From Gordonia neofelifaecis NRRL B-59395 (GTDB taxonomy: Bacteria; Actinomycetota; Actinomycetes; Mycobacteriales; Mycobacteriaceae), in assembly GCF_000192435.1 (NCBI RefSeq), contig NZ_AEUD01000017.1, forward strand, positions 22,451 through 86,450: 64,000 nucleotides of DNA, given 5' to 3'. The notes beneath the pieces are model-generated. The model made no database searches. It had not been told where the DNA came from and worked only from the letters and a program-made list of their open reading frames with translations. Shown here piece after piece: positions 41,041 through 51,744 of the stretch (positions are counted from its first letter, which is position 1; each line of letters starts with the position of its first letter). The position numbers and the translations under genes were made by a program.

Positions 41041-42769
41041 GCGTCCGTTCCACCCCGAGGCCCAGCCGTTCGGGCACGTGCATACGCGCGAAGGCGGCGG
41101 CCGTCCCGGGCGGCACGCGGTTCCTGGTGCCGAGGCTGACCAGCACCATCGTGGCGAACGTCAGGGGAACGGTCACCGCTGCGGGGAACCCGATGATGGT
41201 GGCGAGCCAGCCGCCGCCCGCACCGTCGACCACCCCGGTGACAGTGAAGCCGACGGCCAGCGCCGACGTGACGGCACCCACCGCCAGCCCGGCCACCGCG
41301 CCCGCAGCCGTGAGCCCCCGCCACCAGATGCCAAGCACCAGGAGCGGGCACAGTGTGGACGCCGAGACGGCGAACACCAGTCCCACTGACCGCGACAACT
41401 CGAGCGAGCCCGCACCCAGCGCGATCGCGATCGGCACGGCACCGCCCACCAGAGCGCCGATCCGGAAGCTGCGAATGCCCGGGCGCATCAGGTCGGTGGA
41501 CACGACGCCCGCGATGCTCACCAGCAGGCCGGACGACGTCGCGAGGAACGCGGCCATCGCGCCGGCGGCGACGAGGGCCGAGAGACCGATCGCCCAGACA
41601 CCGTGGGTCGCCGCGGACGGCAGCAGGAGGACCGCGGCGTCGGCGGTGCCCGTCGACAGCACCTGCGGCACCCAGGCGCGGGCCAGCGCGCCGAGGATGG
41701 TGGGGAAGAAGTAGAACACGGCGAGCGCGGCGATCACGTTGAGCGCCGTGCGACGGGCGGCCCGGCCGTCCGGGTTGGTGTAGAACCGCACCAGTACGTG
41801 CGGCAGTCCCATCGCGCCGAGGAAGGTGGCGATGATCAGGGAGAGGACCTGATAGAGCGGGTGGCCGCCACCGAGTCCGCCGCCCGAGCGCATCCACGCC
41901 GAGCCGGTCTGCGGCGCGCCGGCGACCACCGGAGTCGCGGCGCCGGCGTCGAGTTCGATCACCGCGCCGCTGTCGAGGCGATGGGTTCCGGCGGTCGGCG
42001 CGGCGTCGGTCACCGCGGCGTCGTCGAGGATCCCGGTGACCCGCACGCCGGCCGGGTCGACGACGGTCACCTCGACCGGGGTGTCGACGCGGACCGTGGT
42101 GGCGGTGTCCACCCGGGGTGGGAGCGGATCGCCGAGTCGCTGGGGATCGTTGACGAAGACAGCGACCAGGACCAGTGCGGGGATCGCGACCGCCGTCAGC
42201 TTGAGCCAGTACTGGATGGCCTGGGCGAAGGTCACCGACCGCATGCCGGCGCCGACCACGTTCACGATGACGAGCAGTCCGGTCGCGATGACGCCGACCC
42301 ACGGCGGGATGTGCAGCAGGATGTTCAACGTCAGCCCGGCGCCCTGAAACTGCGGGACCAGGTAGAGCACGCAGACGACGATCACCACTGCCATCGCGGA
42401 CTTCCGCGCGCGGGTGGAAGCGAGACGGAACTCGGCGAAATCGGGAACGGTGTACGCGCCCGACCGCCGCAGCGGGGCGGCGACGAACAGCAGCAGCGAG
42501 AGGTAGCCCGCGGTGAACCCGATCGGATACCAGAGGGCGTCGGCGCCGTACTTCGCGACCAGCCCGGCGACCCCGAGGAACGATGCGGCGGAGAGGTATT
42601 CGCCCGCGACGGCCGCGGCGTTCCATCCCGAGCCGATGCTGCGCGAGGCGACCAGGAAGTCGGAGGTGGACCGGGCGCCTCGACCGCCGTAGGCTCCGAC
42701 CGCGACGGTGCCGAGTGCGGCGACGAGCACGGCGACGACCGTCAGCGCGGCGACGTGGTCGGTGGTCAT
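41036..42769 (-). CDS. Sodium:solute symporter family transporter, ActP-like paralogue
   Basis: 577-residue SSS-family transporter related to mctC (EYLSAASFLGVAGLVAKYG, QFQGAGLTLNILLHIPPWVG and GLPHVLVRFYTNPDGRAARR). It differs by a long inserted soluble segment of about 100 residues (roughly 215-305, DPQRLGDPLPPRVDTATTVRV onward) between transmembrane helices. Substrate is likely a short-chain carboxylate. The ATG 42769 overlaps the stop of the small membrane protein upstream (ATGA). Last gene of a four-gene operon led by a two-component system. Confidence 0.86.
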   Translation of the reverse strand: MTTDHVAALTVVAVLVAALGTVAVGAYGGRGARSTSDFLVASRSIGSGWNAAAVAGEYLSAASFLGVAGLVAKYGADALWYPIGFTAGYLSLLLFVAAPLRRSGAYTVPDFAEFRLASTRARKSAMAVVIVVCVLYLVPQFQGAGLTLNILLHIPPWVGVIATGLLVIVNVVGAGMRSVTFAQAIQYWLKLTAVAIPALVLVAVFVNDPQRLGDPLPPRVDTATTVRVDTPVEVTVVDPAGVRVTGILDDAAVTDAAPTAGTHRLDSGAVIELDAGAATPVVAGAPQTGSAWMRSGGGLGGGHPLYQVLSLIIATFLGAMGLPHVLVRFYTNPDGRAARRTALNVIAALAVFYFFPTILGALARAWVPQVLSTGTADAAVLLLPSAATHGVWAIGLSALVAAGAMAAFLATSSGLLVSIAGVVSTDLMRPGIRSFRIGALVGGAVPIAIALGAGSLELSRSVGLVFAVSASTLCPLLVLGIWWRGLTAAGAVAGLAVGAVTSALAVGFTVTGVVDGAGGGWLATIIGFPAAVTVPLTFATMVLVSLGTRNRVPPGTAAAFARMHVPERLGLGVERTP

Positions 42770-43161
42770 CGGTCGGGGTCGTCGGCGTCGACCAGTCGGA
42801 CGAAGTCGCGTTCGGCCTGCTCGGCGAGGCGGATGTACAGGCGGCCCGCCAGATACAGCAGCGGCAGGGGGAGGAGCCCGAGGATCAGCCAGTTGAGCGG
42901 GACACCGAACACTGTCGCGGTGGCGAACGGCTCGATGGTCGCACCGATCAGCGGAATCGCGACGAAGACGGCGAGTACGGCGATCCCGAGCCGCAGCGAG
43001 AGCGCGAGTTGGGCTCGGACCAGACCGCGGACGAGGTGTTCGCCGATACCGGTCTGCTCGGCGACCTCGACGCGCGTGCGGACCATCCGGGCACCGCGGC
43101 GCTGCGACAGCACGACCCGCTCGCGTTGCGGCGGGCGGGAGTTCGCGGGGTCGGCGGTCAT
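42766..43161 (-). CDS. Small two-TM membrane protein, symporter partner
   Basis: 131 residues with two transmembrane helices (about 56-75 and 84-105) and a basic N-terminal region (QRERVVLSQRRGARMVRTRVEV) and charged C-terminus. Topology and position mirror the DUF485 gene in front of mctC, though sequence similarity is not obvious to me. Probably an accessory subunit of the symporter. Overlaps the symporter start (ATGA). Its start follows the response regulator stop by 3 bp. Confidence 0.7.
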   Translation of the reverse strand: MTADPANSRPPQRERVVLSQRRGARMVRTRVEVAEQTGIGEHLVRGLVRAQLALSLRLGIAVLAVFVAIPLIGATIEPFATATVFGVPLNWLILGLLPLPLLYLAGRLYIRLAEQAERDFVRLVDADDPDR

Positions 43162-43164
43162 CGG

Positions 43165-43953
43165 TCAGTCGTCCCGGCCCGTGCGGAAGGTGCGGAGCGG
43201 ATCGCGGACCAGCCGGTCCTTGAGTTCGCGGACCTGACGGCGGCTCACCGGCAGCTCGACGGCGGGAGACGCGCCGTTCTCCCGCACTCGGACCATGGTG
43301 GACGCGCCCGTCGACCGGAGTCCGACGACCATCGGCAGTGCAACCAGGTACGACCGGTGCACCCGCGCGAATCCAGCACTGCGCCAGCGTGATTCGAGTG
43401 TCGACAGGGTGACTCGGACCAAGTGGTCGCCGGTGTCGGTGTGCAGCCGGGCATAGTCGCCGACGGCCTCGATCCACGAGATCGCGTCGCGCCGGACCAG
43501 CGAGGTCACCCCGCCGAGCTCCACCGGGATCACGTCGTCGGCCACCGGGTCCGATTGATCGTCTGCGTCCTCGGGCGCGGCGTCGCGACGCGCGACGATT
43601 CGTGCCAGCGCCTGGTCGAGACGTTCGGCCCGGAGCGGCTTCAGCAGATAGTCGACGGCACCGGCGGCGAAGGCCTCGACCGCGCGATCGTCGTGCGCGG
43701 TGACGAAGACGACCGGCGGCGGCACCGTGTAGTTCGCGAGCACGCCCGCCAGTTCCATCCCGGAGAGGCCGGGCATCGAGATGTCGAGGAAGACGGCGTC
43801 GACCGAGTGCTCGGACAACTCGCGCAGTGCGTCGGTGGCATCGGACGCGGTGTGCACGGTCGCCACCGATTCGTGTCTGCCCAGGAGGTAGGCGAGCTCG
43901 TCGAGCGCGGGGACCTCGTCGTCCACGGCGAGCACGGTGAGGCCGGTCGTCAC
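43165..43953 (-). CDS. LytTR-type response regulator
   Basis: 262-residue regulator: receiver domain (1-120; phospho-acceptor Asp57 in VFLDISMPG, acidic pair DDE at 11-13, K in LKPLRAERL) plus a C-terminal LytTR DNA-binding domain (about 140-255; SLVRRDAISWIEAVGDYARLHT, FARVHRSYLVAL). LytTR proteins bind direct repeats spaced 21 bp. It overlaps the sensor kinase stop/start (ATGA). Because it is encoded in front of a symporter pair and a matching repeat lies upstream of mctBC, it likely controls carboxylate uptake. A role in autolysis is not implied by the domain. Confidence 0.88.
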   Translation of the reverse strand: MTTGLTVLAVDDEVPALDELAYLLGRHESVATVHTASDATDALRELSEHSVDAVFLDISMPGLSGMELAGVLANYTVPPPVVFVTAHDDRAVEAFAAGAVDYLLKPLRAERLDQALARIVARRDAAPEDADDQSDPVADDVIPVELGGVTSLVRRDAISWIEAVGDYARLHTDTGDHLVRVTLSTLESRWRSAGFARVHRSYLVALPMVVGLRSTGASTMVRVRENGASPAVELPVSRRQVRELKDRLVRDPLRTFRTGRDD

Positions 43954-45185
43954 GTGGTCTCCTCCCGCTGTGTGCCCGAATGCGCCGCGTGGATTCCGGC
44001 GGCGAACTTCGGGATCCGCATGCTCACCTTGGTGCCCGCACCCACGGCGGTCTCGATGACCAGACCGTAGTCGTTCCCGAACGCCGACCGCAGTCGCTGG
44101 TCCACATTGGTCAGCCCGACGTGCGCGCCGTCGGACTCCCGGGGGCCCGCCGGGTCGAGGGCGTCGATGGCGCCGGTCCGCAACAGCTCGGGGTCCATCC
44201 CGACGCCGTCGTCCTCCACGCTGAGCAGGCAGTCGGGGCCCGCGTTGCGCGCAACGATCGAGACGGTGCCGTCGCGCCGGCCGGCCATGCCGTGCCGCAC
44301 GGCGTTCTCGACGAGTGGCTGAAGTGCCAGGAACGGGACGACGACGCCCAGCACCTCGGGGGCCACCTGCAACTTGACGGTCAGGCCGGGGCCGAACCGG
44401 GCGCGTTCGAGGGTGAGGTAACGGTCGATGTTGCGCAGTTCGTCGGCCAGCACGGTGTACTCGCCCGCGGCCCGGAACGAGTACCGGGTGAAGTCGGCGA
44501 AGTCGAGGATCAGCTCCCGGGCGCGATCTGGATCGGTGCGGACGAACGACGCGATGGTGTTCAGCGCGTTGTAGATGAAGTGCGGGCTGATCTGGGCGCG
44601 CAGCGCCAGCACCTCGGCGCGGTCGAGCCGGGCGCGCGACGCATCGAGCTCGGCCAACTGCAACTGACCGGCCGCGTACCGGGCGACCTCGGTGATCGCA
44701 CCCACCCGGCCCGGGCCGGGATCGTCGACCGACACCACCACCAGCACGCCCGCGCTGATGTCGTCGCTGAGCAGGGGTGCGGCGAGCAGGTTCCGCGCCG
44801 GACCGACGCCGCCCGCCGGGTCGCGGCGCACCGAATGCCGCCTGTCGGCCAGCGCTTCGCCGGCCAGCGCGGCGGACGCCGCCCGGATCGGGGGTGTCCA
44901 GAGCGCCTGGTCGCCGTCGTAGGCGAGCAGTGAGCCGCCGTCGTCGTAGAGGGCGAGCCCCTCGGCGCCGGTCAGGGCCCGCAGCGGACCCGCAGCCTGG
45001 GCCGCCGACTCCTCGGTGAGGCCGCGGCGCAGTGGCCTGGCGGCCAGTGCCGCGGTGTGCAGGGTGTCGTGGACGGCGCGCTCGTGCGGGGTACTGACCA
45101 CGCGTCGCGTGCGCAATGCGACGGCGATCAGGGTCACCGCGAGGGCGATGCCCAGCACGGAGATCGCGATCAGCTCACCGGACAT
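43950..45185 (-). CDS. LytS-like sensor histidine kinase with GAF region
   Basis: 411 residues. One N-terminal transmembrane helix (about 5-25), a GAF-like sensory region (about 55-175), and a PF06580-type kinase with phospho-His202 in QISPHFIYNALNTI and the ATPase lid region (VEDDGVGMD, HVGLTNVDQRLR). The single TM helix with cytosolic GAF suggests it senses an internal metabolite or the membrane/redox state, not a periplasmic ligand. Stop overlaps the regulator start (ATGA). Kinases of this family in E. coli (BtsS, YpdA) sense pyruvate and control transporters. Confidence 0.87.
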   Translation of the reverse strand: MSGELIAISVLGIALAVTLIAVALRTRRVVSTPHERAVHDTLHTAALAARPLRRGLTEESAAQAAGPLRALTGAEGLALYDDGGSLLAYDGDQALWTPPIRAASAALAGEALADRRHSVRRDPAGGVGPARNLLAAPLLSDDISAGVLVVVSVDDPGPGRVGAITEVARYAAGQLQLAELDASRARLDRAEVLALRAQISPHFIYNALNTIASFVRTDPDRARELILDFADFTRYSFRAAGEYTVLADELRNIDRYLTLERARFGPGLTVKLQVAPEVLGVVVPFLALQPLVENAVRHGMAGRRDGTVSIVARNAGPDCLLSVEDDGVGMDPELLRTGAIDALDPAGPRESDGAHVGLTNVDQRLRSAFGNDYGLVIETAVGAGTKVSMRIPKFAAGIHAAHSGTQREETT

Positions 45186-45283
45186 TCCGCACCACGGGTC
45201 GACGCTAGCAAGCTGCGCGGTCGTCGTGTGCCGTTCGCCGCGGCGTCGTCGTCAGTTCAGGTGGACCTGTTGGCATACGTTCC
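45186..45283. promoter_or_regulatory. Divergent promoter region, kinase operon and phoA
   Basis: 98 bp between divergent starts. CAGGT GG ACCTG (around 45258-45269) is a short palindrome; CATACG at 45275-45280 is a possible element but lies too near the phoA ATG for a leaderless start. No clear PhoP box. Confidence 0.3.
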
Positions 45284-46771
45284 ATGGTTCAGAATCGACT
45301 CGAAACGAAGAAGATCCGCCGGGCGGGCGCGCTGACCGTCGCGGCGATCGGCCTGTCCGCGTTGCTCGCCGGGTGCGGCTCGGACTCGGGCCCGGGCGTC
45401 GATGGCGACACGGCCGCCGGCGTCGACATCTCGCGCGCCGCGACCGGGGACGTGACCGCGCACGGCGGCGCACGACGTCTCACCGAGGATCAGACTCAGG
45501 CCATCGCCGACTCGATTCAGCAGACGGGCGCGAAGAACGTCATCCTGGTGATCGGCGACGGCACCGCGAACCAGGAGCTGACCCTGGCGCGCGACTACCA
45601 GTGGGGTGCGGGCGGTCAGATCCCCGGGATCGATCAGCTCCCGTTGACCGGCGACTACACGACGTACTCGATCAACAAGGACACCCGCAAGCCCGACTAC
45701 ACCACCGACTCGGCCGCGTCGGGAACCGGCTGGGCCACCGGCACCAAGACGTACAACGGCGCGGTCGGGGTGGATGTGAACGGTAAGCCGCAGCGCTCGA
45801 TCCTCGAGATCGCGCGCGCCAACGGGCTGCGGACCGGCGACGTGACGACCACCGAACTGCAGGACGCCACCCCCGCGGTTCAGGTGGCCCACGTGACTCA
45901 GCGCAAGTGCTACGGCCCCAAGGAGACCGCGGAGAAGTGCCCGGAGAACGCGCTGGAGAACGGCGGGGCGGGGTCGATCACCGAGCAGTTGCTGGCGGCC
46001 CGGCCCGACGTCACTTTCGGCGGCGGTTGGGCGACCTTCGCGCAGACGGCGACCGCCGGCGAGTACCGCGGTCAGACTCTCGAGGCGCAGGCGAAGTCGC
46101 GCGGCTACCAGATCGTGCGCTCGGCGGACGAGATGAACGCCCTCGACGAGGCGAACCAGGACAAGCCGGTGCTGGGCGTCTTCGCCGACGGCAACCTGCC
46201 GCGGATATGGGACAAGGCCACCGCGGTGCCCGGCGGAGTGAAGCAGCCCGCGGTCAAGTGCGCCGACAACCCGGCGTTCACGGCGGCCACCCCGAAACTC
46301 GGTGACATGACGCGCAAGGCGATCGATCTCCTCGACAACGACAAGGGCTTCTTCCTGCAAGTGGAGTCGGGCTCGGTCGACAAGGCCAACCACGACGCCG
46401 ACCCGTGCGGCCAGATCGGTGAGACGGTCCAGCTGTCCGACGCCGTCACGGCGGCGCTCGACTTCGCCAAGAAGCAGAAGGACACGCTGGTCATCGTCAC
46501 CGGTGACCACGCGCACACCAGTCAGATCGTCGAGCCCGATCCCGAGCTGCCGATGCCGGGTCTCACCAAGCTGCTGATCGGCCGTGACGGAGATCCGATC
46601 GCGGTCAACTACGGCACCTCCCTCGTGCCGGGCGAGGAGCAGCACACCGGTGGACAGGTCCGCATCGCCGCCTATGGCCCGGGTGCCGCGAACGTCGTCG
46701 GGCTGACCGATCAGACCGACCCGTTCTTCTACATCACCGATCAGCTGGGTCTTGATCGGGAGAAGAAGTAG
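45284..46771 (+). CDS. phoA: Alkaline phosphatase, lipoprotein (PhoA family)
   Basis: 495-residue phosphomonoesterase anchored outside the membrane as a lipoprotein: lipobox LLAGC with Cys31, preceded by basic and hydrophobic segments. Catalytic features: [12 protein letters not shown] (metal Asp), nucleophile Ser in [28 protein letters not shown] and TGDHAHTS (metal His). Length is normal. This is the third extracellular phosphatase of the window and probably serves phosphate scavenging. It ends in a strong hairpin. Confidence 0.92.
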   Translation: MVQNRLETKKIRRAGALTVAAIGLSALLAGCGSDSGPGVDGDTAAGVDISRAATGDVTAHGGARRLTEDQTQAIADSIQQTGAKNVILVIGDGTANQELTLARDYQWGAGGQIPGIDQLPLTGDYTTYSINKDTRKPDYTTDSAASGTGWATGTKTYNGAVGVDVNGKPQRSILEIARANGLRTGDVTTTELQDATPAVQVAHVTQRKCYGPKETAEKCPENALENGGAGSITEQLLAARPDVTFGGGWATFAQTATAGEYRGQTLEAQAKSRGYQIVRSADEMNALDEANQDKPVLGVFADGNLPRIWDKATAVPGGVKQPAVKCADNPAFTAATPKLGDMTRKAIDLLDNDKGFFLQVESGSVDKANHDADPCGQIGETVQLSDAVTAALDFAKKQKDTLVIVTGDHAHTSQIVEPDPELPMPGLTKLLIGRDGDPIAVNYGTSLVPGEEQHTGGQVRIAAYGPGAANVVGLTDQTDPFFYITDQLGLDREKK

Positions 46772-46790
46772 GACTGACACCCAGATCACG

Positions 46791-46821
46791 CGACGGCGCG
46801 GCCGGACCGGCCGCGCCGTCG
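46791..46821 (+). terminator. Hairpin after phoA
   Basis: 15-bp perfect arms (CGACGGCGCGGCCGG and its complement) around one base, 20 bp downstream of the stop. No T-run, but strong GC stem. Confidence 0.65.
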
Positions 46822-46885
46822 TGCGTTCGCACGATTACCGTTTCGTACAGCGGTCTCGGTTGGGTATATCGGGCATCGCGAGAGT

Positions 46886-46891
46886 TACGCT
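46886..46891 (+). promoter_or_regulatory. -10 hexamer TACGCT, leaderless
   Basis: TACGCT is followed by 6 nt and the ATG at 46898. Confidence 0.5.
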
Positions 46892-46897
46892 CCGCCG

Positions 46898-47179
46898 ATG
46901 AAGAACCGCACATCCCTCCTCGGCGCTTCGATGGTCCTTGCCGCTTCGCTGGCCGCCGTCGTGCCTGCCGCCGACGCCGTGGCCGCTCCCGTCACGAAGT
47001 ATGCGAACTGCAAGGCGTTGAACGCCCAGTACCGGCACGGTGTCGCTCGTCCGGGCGCCGTCGACCATGTGAGCGGCCGATCCAAGCCGGTCCGAAACTT
47101 CACAGTCAACCGCGCGGTCTACAACCGCAATGCGCATCTCGATCGTGATCGAGACGGCATCGCCTGCGAGAAGCGCTGA
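46898..47179 (+). CDS. Secreted excalibur-domain Ca2+-binding protein
   Basis: 93-residue exported protein. A signal peptide covers about 1-29 (ASMVLAASLAAVVPAADAVAA). The mature part contains YANCKALNAQY and ends DRDRDGIACEKR, the excalibur motif (DxDxDGxxCE) that binds calcium. Role unknown; excalibur domains often accompany extracellular nucleases or adhesins, but here it stands alone. Leaderless start with TACGCT 6 nt upstream. Confidence 0.88.
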   Translation: MKNRTSLLGASMVLAASLAAVVPAADAVAAPVTKYANCKALNAQYRHGVARPGAVDHVSGRSKPVRNFTVNRAVYNRNAHLDRDRDGIACEKR

Positions 47180-47201
47180 CTCGAGGCGTCAGCCGCGCTC
47201 T

Positions 47202-48065
47202 TCACCGGAAGTAGCGCTGGTATGCGCTGTAGGGCACCTGACCGGTCGGACTCGCCTTGATCGCACGCGCGACGGCGGGCGGGATCGGCGCCCAATGAGC
47301 GGGCATCGCCGCGGCCAGTGACGGCTTCATCACGTAGAGCAGTGCGAAGTTGACCAGCCATAGCGGCGGGGCCATCGACATGCCGACCGTCGACGTGGTG
47401 CCGTTGGCGGTGTTGGTGACGAGCTGGGCCGCTCCGGACATCTGCTGGGCGGCGAAGCCGTACAGCGCCTCGACGGTGTACGCGGACCGGTACAGCGCGA
47501 TCAGGGTCCGGGTCGCGCCGTTGGCCCGGAGCCAGTCACCGACGTATCCGCCGGGGGCGATCAGCGTGTTCACCTTCCGGGTCGGCGCGCTCGCATTGGC
47601 CGGGCTCTGCAGGAGACCGTTCGTGGTGACGTAGACGCCGTAGCTCGCCAGGACCGACCGGGTCGGGCCGGTGTCGGACCGGGAGATCAGCGGTCGGCCG
47701 ACGGTGTTGGTGAGGATGGCGACGCAGGCGTCGATCTCCTTCGCGGCCGCACGGCTGCCCCCGACGCCGCCGCCGGTGACGAATGCGCGGTACTGGCGGT
47801 CGGACATGACGTCGCCGCGTCCCAGGCCGATCCCGGCGGCGACCGCGTCGGCGGCCGCCAGGCCCAGCGGCTGGTTGAGTCGGCCGGGGCCGGCCTCGGT
47901 CGGGGCGAGATGGACGAATGCGGGTGCCCCTGCGAACGGGAAGGCGAAACCGGAGTCGCGGGGTGGGGCGGCCTCGGCGGCCGGCAGGCCGGTGACGAGG
48001 GCGCCGGCCGTCATCAGGGCGAACAGCACGACAGCGCCGCGTCGAACGATCCGCTTGGTGTCCAT
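47202..48065 (-). CDS. Exported protein of unknown function
   Basis: 287 residues with a signal peptide (RGAVVLFALMTAGALVTGLPAAEAA, cut about residue 33). The mature protein is Ala/Gly/Thr-rich with VNTLIAPGGYVGDWLRANGATRTLIALYRSAYTVEALYGFAAQQ and a C-terminal hydrophobic segment; no known catalytic motif. I do not recognise the family. Start ATG 48065 has CGGAGG six nt upstream. It converges with the excalibur gene. Confidence 0.68.
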   Translation of the reverse strand: MDTKRIVRRGAVVLFALMTAGALVTGLPAAEAAPPRDSGFAFPFAGAPAFVHLAPTEAGPGRLNQPLGLAAADAVAAGIGLGRGDVMSDRQYRAFVTGGGVGGSRAAAKEIDACVAILTNTVGRPLISRSDTGPTRSVLASYGVYVTTNGLLQSPANASAPTRKVNTLIAPGGYVGDWLRANGATRTLIALYRSAYTVEALYGFAAQQMSGAAQLVTNTANGTTSTVGMSMAPPLWLVNFALLYVMKPSLAAAMPAHWAPIPPAVARAIKASPTGQVPYSAYQRYFR

Positions 48066-48305
48066 GAGCGACCTCCGAGAGTGCTGTCCTCCAGTGAATC
48101 CCCGGCGACGGAACGGGGTCAAGACTCCGATGGGCCGACGGTCGTGCGCGTGCCACACCCTCGATGCGACATCACACCCTGAGCTCGGGGTGTCGAGTGG
48201 TACTGCGGGTGTGATGACGCCGAACCGTTCGCTGTCAGAGAATCCGGGAAGTCGAGGATGTCCGATGACCTGGGGTTTAGTGACTGAGTGGGCCTCGGGC
48301 CGACC

Positions 48306-48331
48306 TTGCACTCTCGGTGGTCGAGTGCTAA
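48306..48331. promoter_or_regulatory. CIRCE operator, distal
   Basis: TTGCACTC-N9-GAGTGCTAA, a one-mismatch match to the HrcA-binding CIRCE element TTAGCACTC-N9-GAGTGCTAA. Confidence 0.85.
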
Positions 48332-48340
48332 AACGGAGTC

Positions 48341-48365
48341 TGGCACTCGCGGCGTGTGAGTGCCA
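48341..48365. promoter_or_regulatory. CIRCE operator, proximal
   Basis: TGGCACTC-N9-GAGTGCCA, perfectly symmetric and close to CIRCE (GCACTC/GAGTGC core), 35 bp downstream of the first copy and 107 bp upstream of groEL. Confidence 0.8.
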
Positions 48366-48442
48366 GGTCGGAACGGTGAGATCGGTCCAACAGACACCCC
48401 GGTCGTCCGTCGCGGGCATCGAGTTCGACCCAGAAGACTTAG

Positions 48443-50095
<1,653 letters not shown>

Positions 50096-50177
50096 TCTGA
50101 CCGCGGTTCCCGGACGCGAACGCGTTCAGCGAACCGAATGGTGCGGATCAGCGCCCTGCGACACTCGCAGAATCACC

Positions 50178-50211
50178 GAAGGCCGGTCACCCGAGAGGGT
50201 GGCCGGCCTTC
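50178..50211 (+). terminator. Hairpin terminator after groEL
   Basis: GAAGGCCGGTCACCC and GGGTGGCCGGCCTTC arms (one mismatch) around GAGA, 83 bp after the stop. Confidence 0.65.
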
Positions 50212-50302
50212 GGCGTGCTCAGGCCGGAACGGAGATCGTCCGCACGTGCAGGACGAACTCTTCGATCCAGGAGAATAGAAGGGACCTCTGACATCGATAC
50301 TG

Positions 50303-50353
50303 GTCTGCTCCGAGCCTGGTTACCGCATGACGGTCACCAGGCTCGGAGCAGAC
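50303..50353. repeat. 51-bp inverted repeat between convergent genes
   Basis: 18-bp perfect arms (50303-50320 GTCTGCTCCGAGCCTGGT; 50336-50353 its complement) around 15 nt that contain a further ACCG/CGGT pairing. It sits just before the end of the convergent amidohydrolase gene, so it may terminate that transcript. Confidence 0.7.
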
Positions 50354-50376
50354 GACGGCGGGCCTGAGAGAGCGGG

Positions 50377-51702
50377 TCAGCTCCGCTTCAGCAGGCTGAG
50401 CATCGAGTAGGTCGCGACCTTGGCCCCGTAGGGGATGGCAGACAGGTCGACGAGGTAGTTCGGGTTGTGCGGCGCGAACGGGAACGGTTCGCCCGCCGCC
50501 TGCGCCTCGGCGAACGTATCGTGATTCGCGATGCCGACGAGCAGATAGTTGAACGGCATGTCCGGGTACGGGCCTTTGAGGAGTTGGACGTCCTCGGAGC
50601 CGGTCGCGCGCGGCATGTCGGTGACGATCTGCTGGTCGCCGACCACGGCGGACAACGTCCTCGCCATCCGCTCCGACAACTCGATGTCGTTGACCAGCGG
50701 ACTGGAACCACCCTTCATGGTGATCTCCGGCAGCTTGTCCTCGGGCATGCCGTAGGTCCGCGCGATGCCGTCGGACACCGCTTTGACCGCGTCGAGCATG
50801 ATCTCCCGCACGGCCGGGTCGTACCAGCGGAGGTTGGCCTTGACCAGCGACTTCGCCGGAATGACGTTGTTGTCGGAACCTGCCTGGATGGCGCCGACGG
50901 TGAGCACCGCCGTCTGCTGGGGATCGATCATCCGGGAGACGATCGACTGGTACTCGACGACTGCCATCGCGGCCATCAGAACCGGATCCTTGGCCTTCTG
51001 CGGCATCGAGCCGTGGCCGCCGACGCCGTGGAAGAGGACGTCGAGCTGATCGGTGCCGGCCAGCCGGGGACCGGGCGACGAGACGACGACGCCGACCGGG
51101 GCCGGCGCGGTGTGCATGCCGATGAACACGTCGGGCTTGGGGATGAAGTTGTACAGGCCGTCGTCGACCATGGCCTTGGCGCCGGTGATCGGCTCCTCGG
51201 CGGGCTGGCCGATCAGCACGAGCGTTCCGGACCAGCGGTCCTTGAGTTCGATCAACGCGTGCGCCATGCCCAGCATCCAGGTCACATGCGCGTCGTGACC
51301 GCAGACGTGGGCGACGGGCACCTCGGTCCCGTCGTCGCGGACCACACGCTTCTCACTGGCCCATTCGACGTTCGTCTCCTCCTGCACCGCGAGAGCGTCC
51401 ATGTCGGCGCGATACATCACGACGGGTCCGTCGCCGTTACGGTAGATCGAGGCGACGCCGGTCTTCCCGATGCCGGTCGTGATGTCGAAGCCGAGGTTCT
51501 GCAGCGCCAGTTCGACGATCCGCGCGGTCCGGACCTCGGTGAAGCCGAGCTCGGGATTCCGATGGATGTCCTTGAACATGTCGACCAGGCGGTCGGTGTC
51601 GGCGTCGACGATCCGGTCGACGTCGGAGACCAGTTCGGTGGGGAGGATCTCGGCGGGCGAGTCGTCCGCAGGTGCCTCTGGGAGAGTGCTCACACTCGTC
51701 AT
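50377..51702 (-). CDS. M20-family amidohydrolase/peptidase
   Basis: 441-residue metallohydrolase of the M20/amidohydrolase (HipO/AbgB-like) group that cleaves N-acyl amino acids or similar amides with two metals. Motifs: DIHRNPELGFTEVRTARI, ADMDALAVQEET (metal Asp), HVCGHDAHVTWMLG (metal His), IGQPAEEPITGAKAM (Glu) and the dimerisation lid FHGVGGHGSMPQKAKDP. Cytosolic. Start ATG 51702 is chosen as the MTSVSTLPE start; an upstream ATG at 51747 overlaps the divergent ptpB start and is less likely. Confidence 0.85.
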   Translation of the reverse strand: MTSVSTLPEAPADDSPAEILPTELVSDVDRIVDADTDRLVDMFKDIHRNPELGFTEVRTARIVELALQNLGFDITTGIGKTGVASIYRNGDGPVVMYRADMDALAVQEETNVEWASEKRVVRDDGTEVPVAHVCGHDAHVTWMLGMAHALIELKDRWSGTLVLIGQPAEEPITGAKAMVDDGLYNFIPKPDVFIGMHTAPAPVGVVVSSPGPRLAGTDQLDVLFHGVGGHGSMPQKAKDPVLMAAMAVVEYQSIVSRMIDPQQTAVLTVGAIQAGSDNNVIPAKSLVKANLRWYDPAVREIMLDAVKAVSDGIARTYGMPEDKLPEITMKGGSSPLVNDIELSERMARTLSAVVGDQQIVTDMPRATGSEDVQLLKGPYPDMPFNYLLVGIANHDTFAEAQAAGEPFPFAPHNPNYLVDLSAIPYGAKVATYSMLSLLKRS

Positions 51703-51731
51703 GTTAGCGAGCACCGGCGTTTCCGACCGAG

Positions 51732-51737
51732 CATAAT
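51732..51737 (+). promoter_or_regulatory. -10 hexamer CATAAT of ptpB, leaderless
   Basis: CATAAT is followed by 7 nt and the ATG at 51745. Confidence 0.45.
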
Positions 51738-51744
51738 CGCGCAT

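Noticed and set aside
42770-43477. Upstream extension of the second symporter frame
   Set aside because: It lies inside the small membrane protein and regulator genes; no symporter motif lies there.
45275-45283. CATACGTT as a leaderless -10 of phoA
   Set aside because: It ends only 2 nt before the ATG, too close for a transcription start at that codon.
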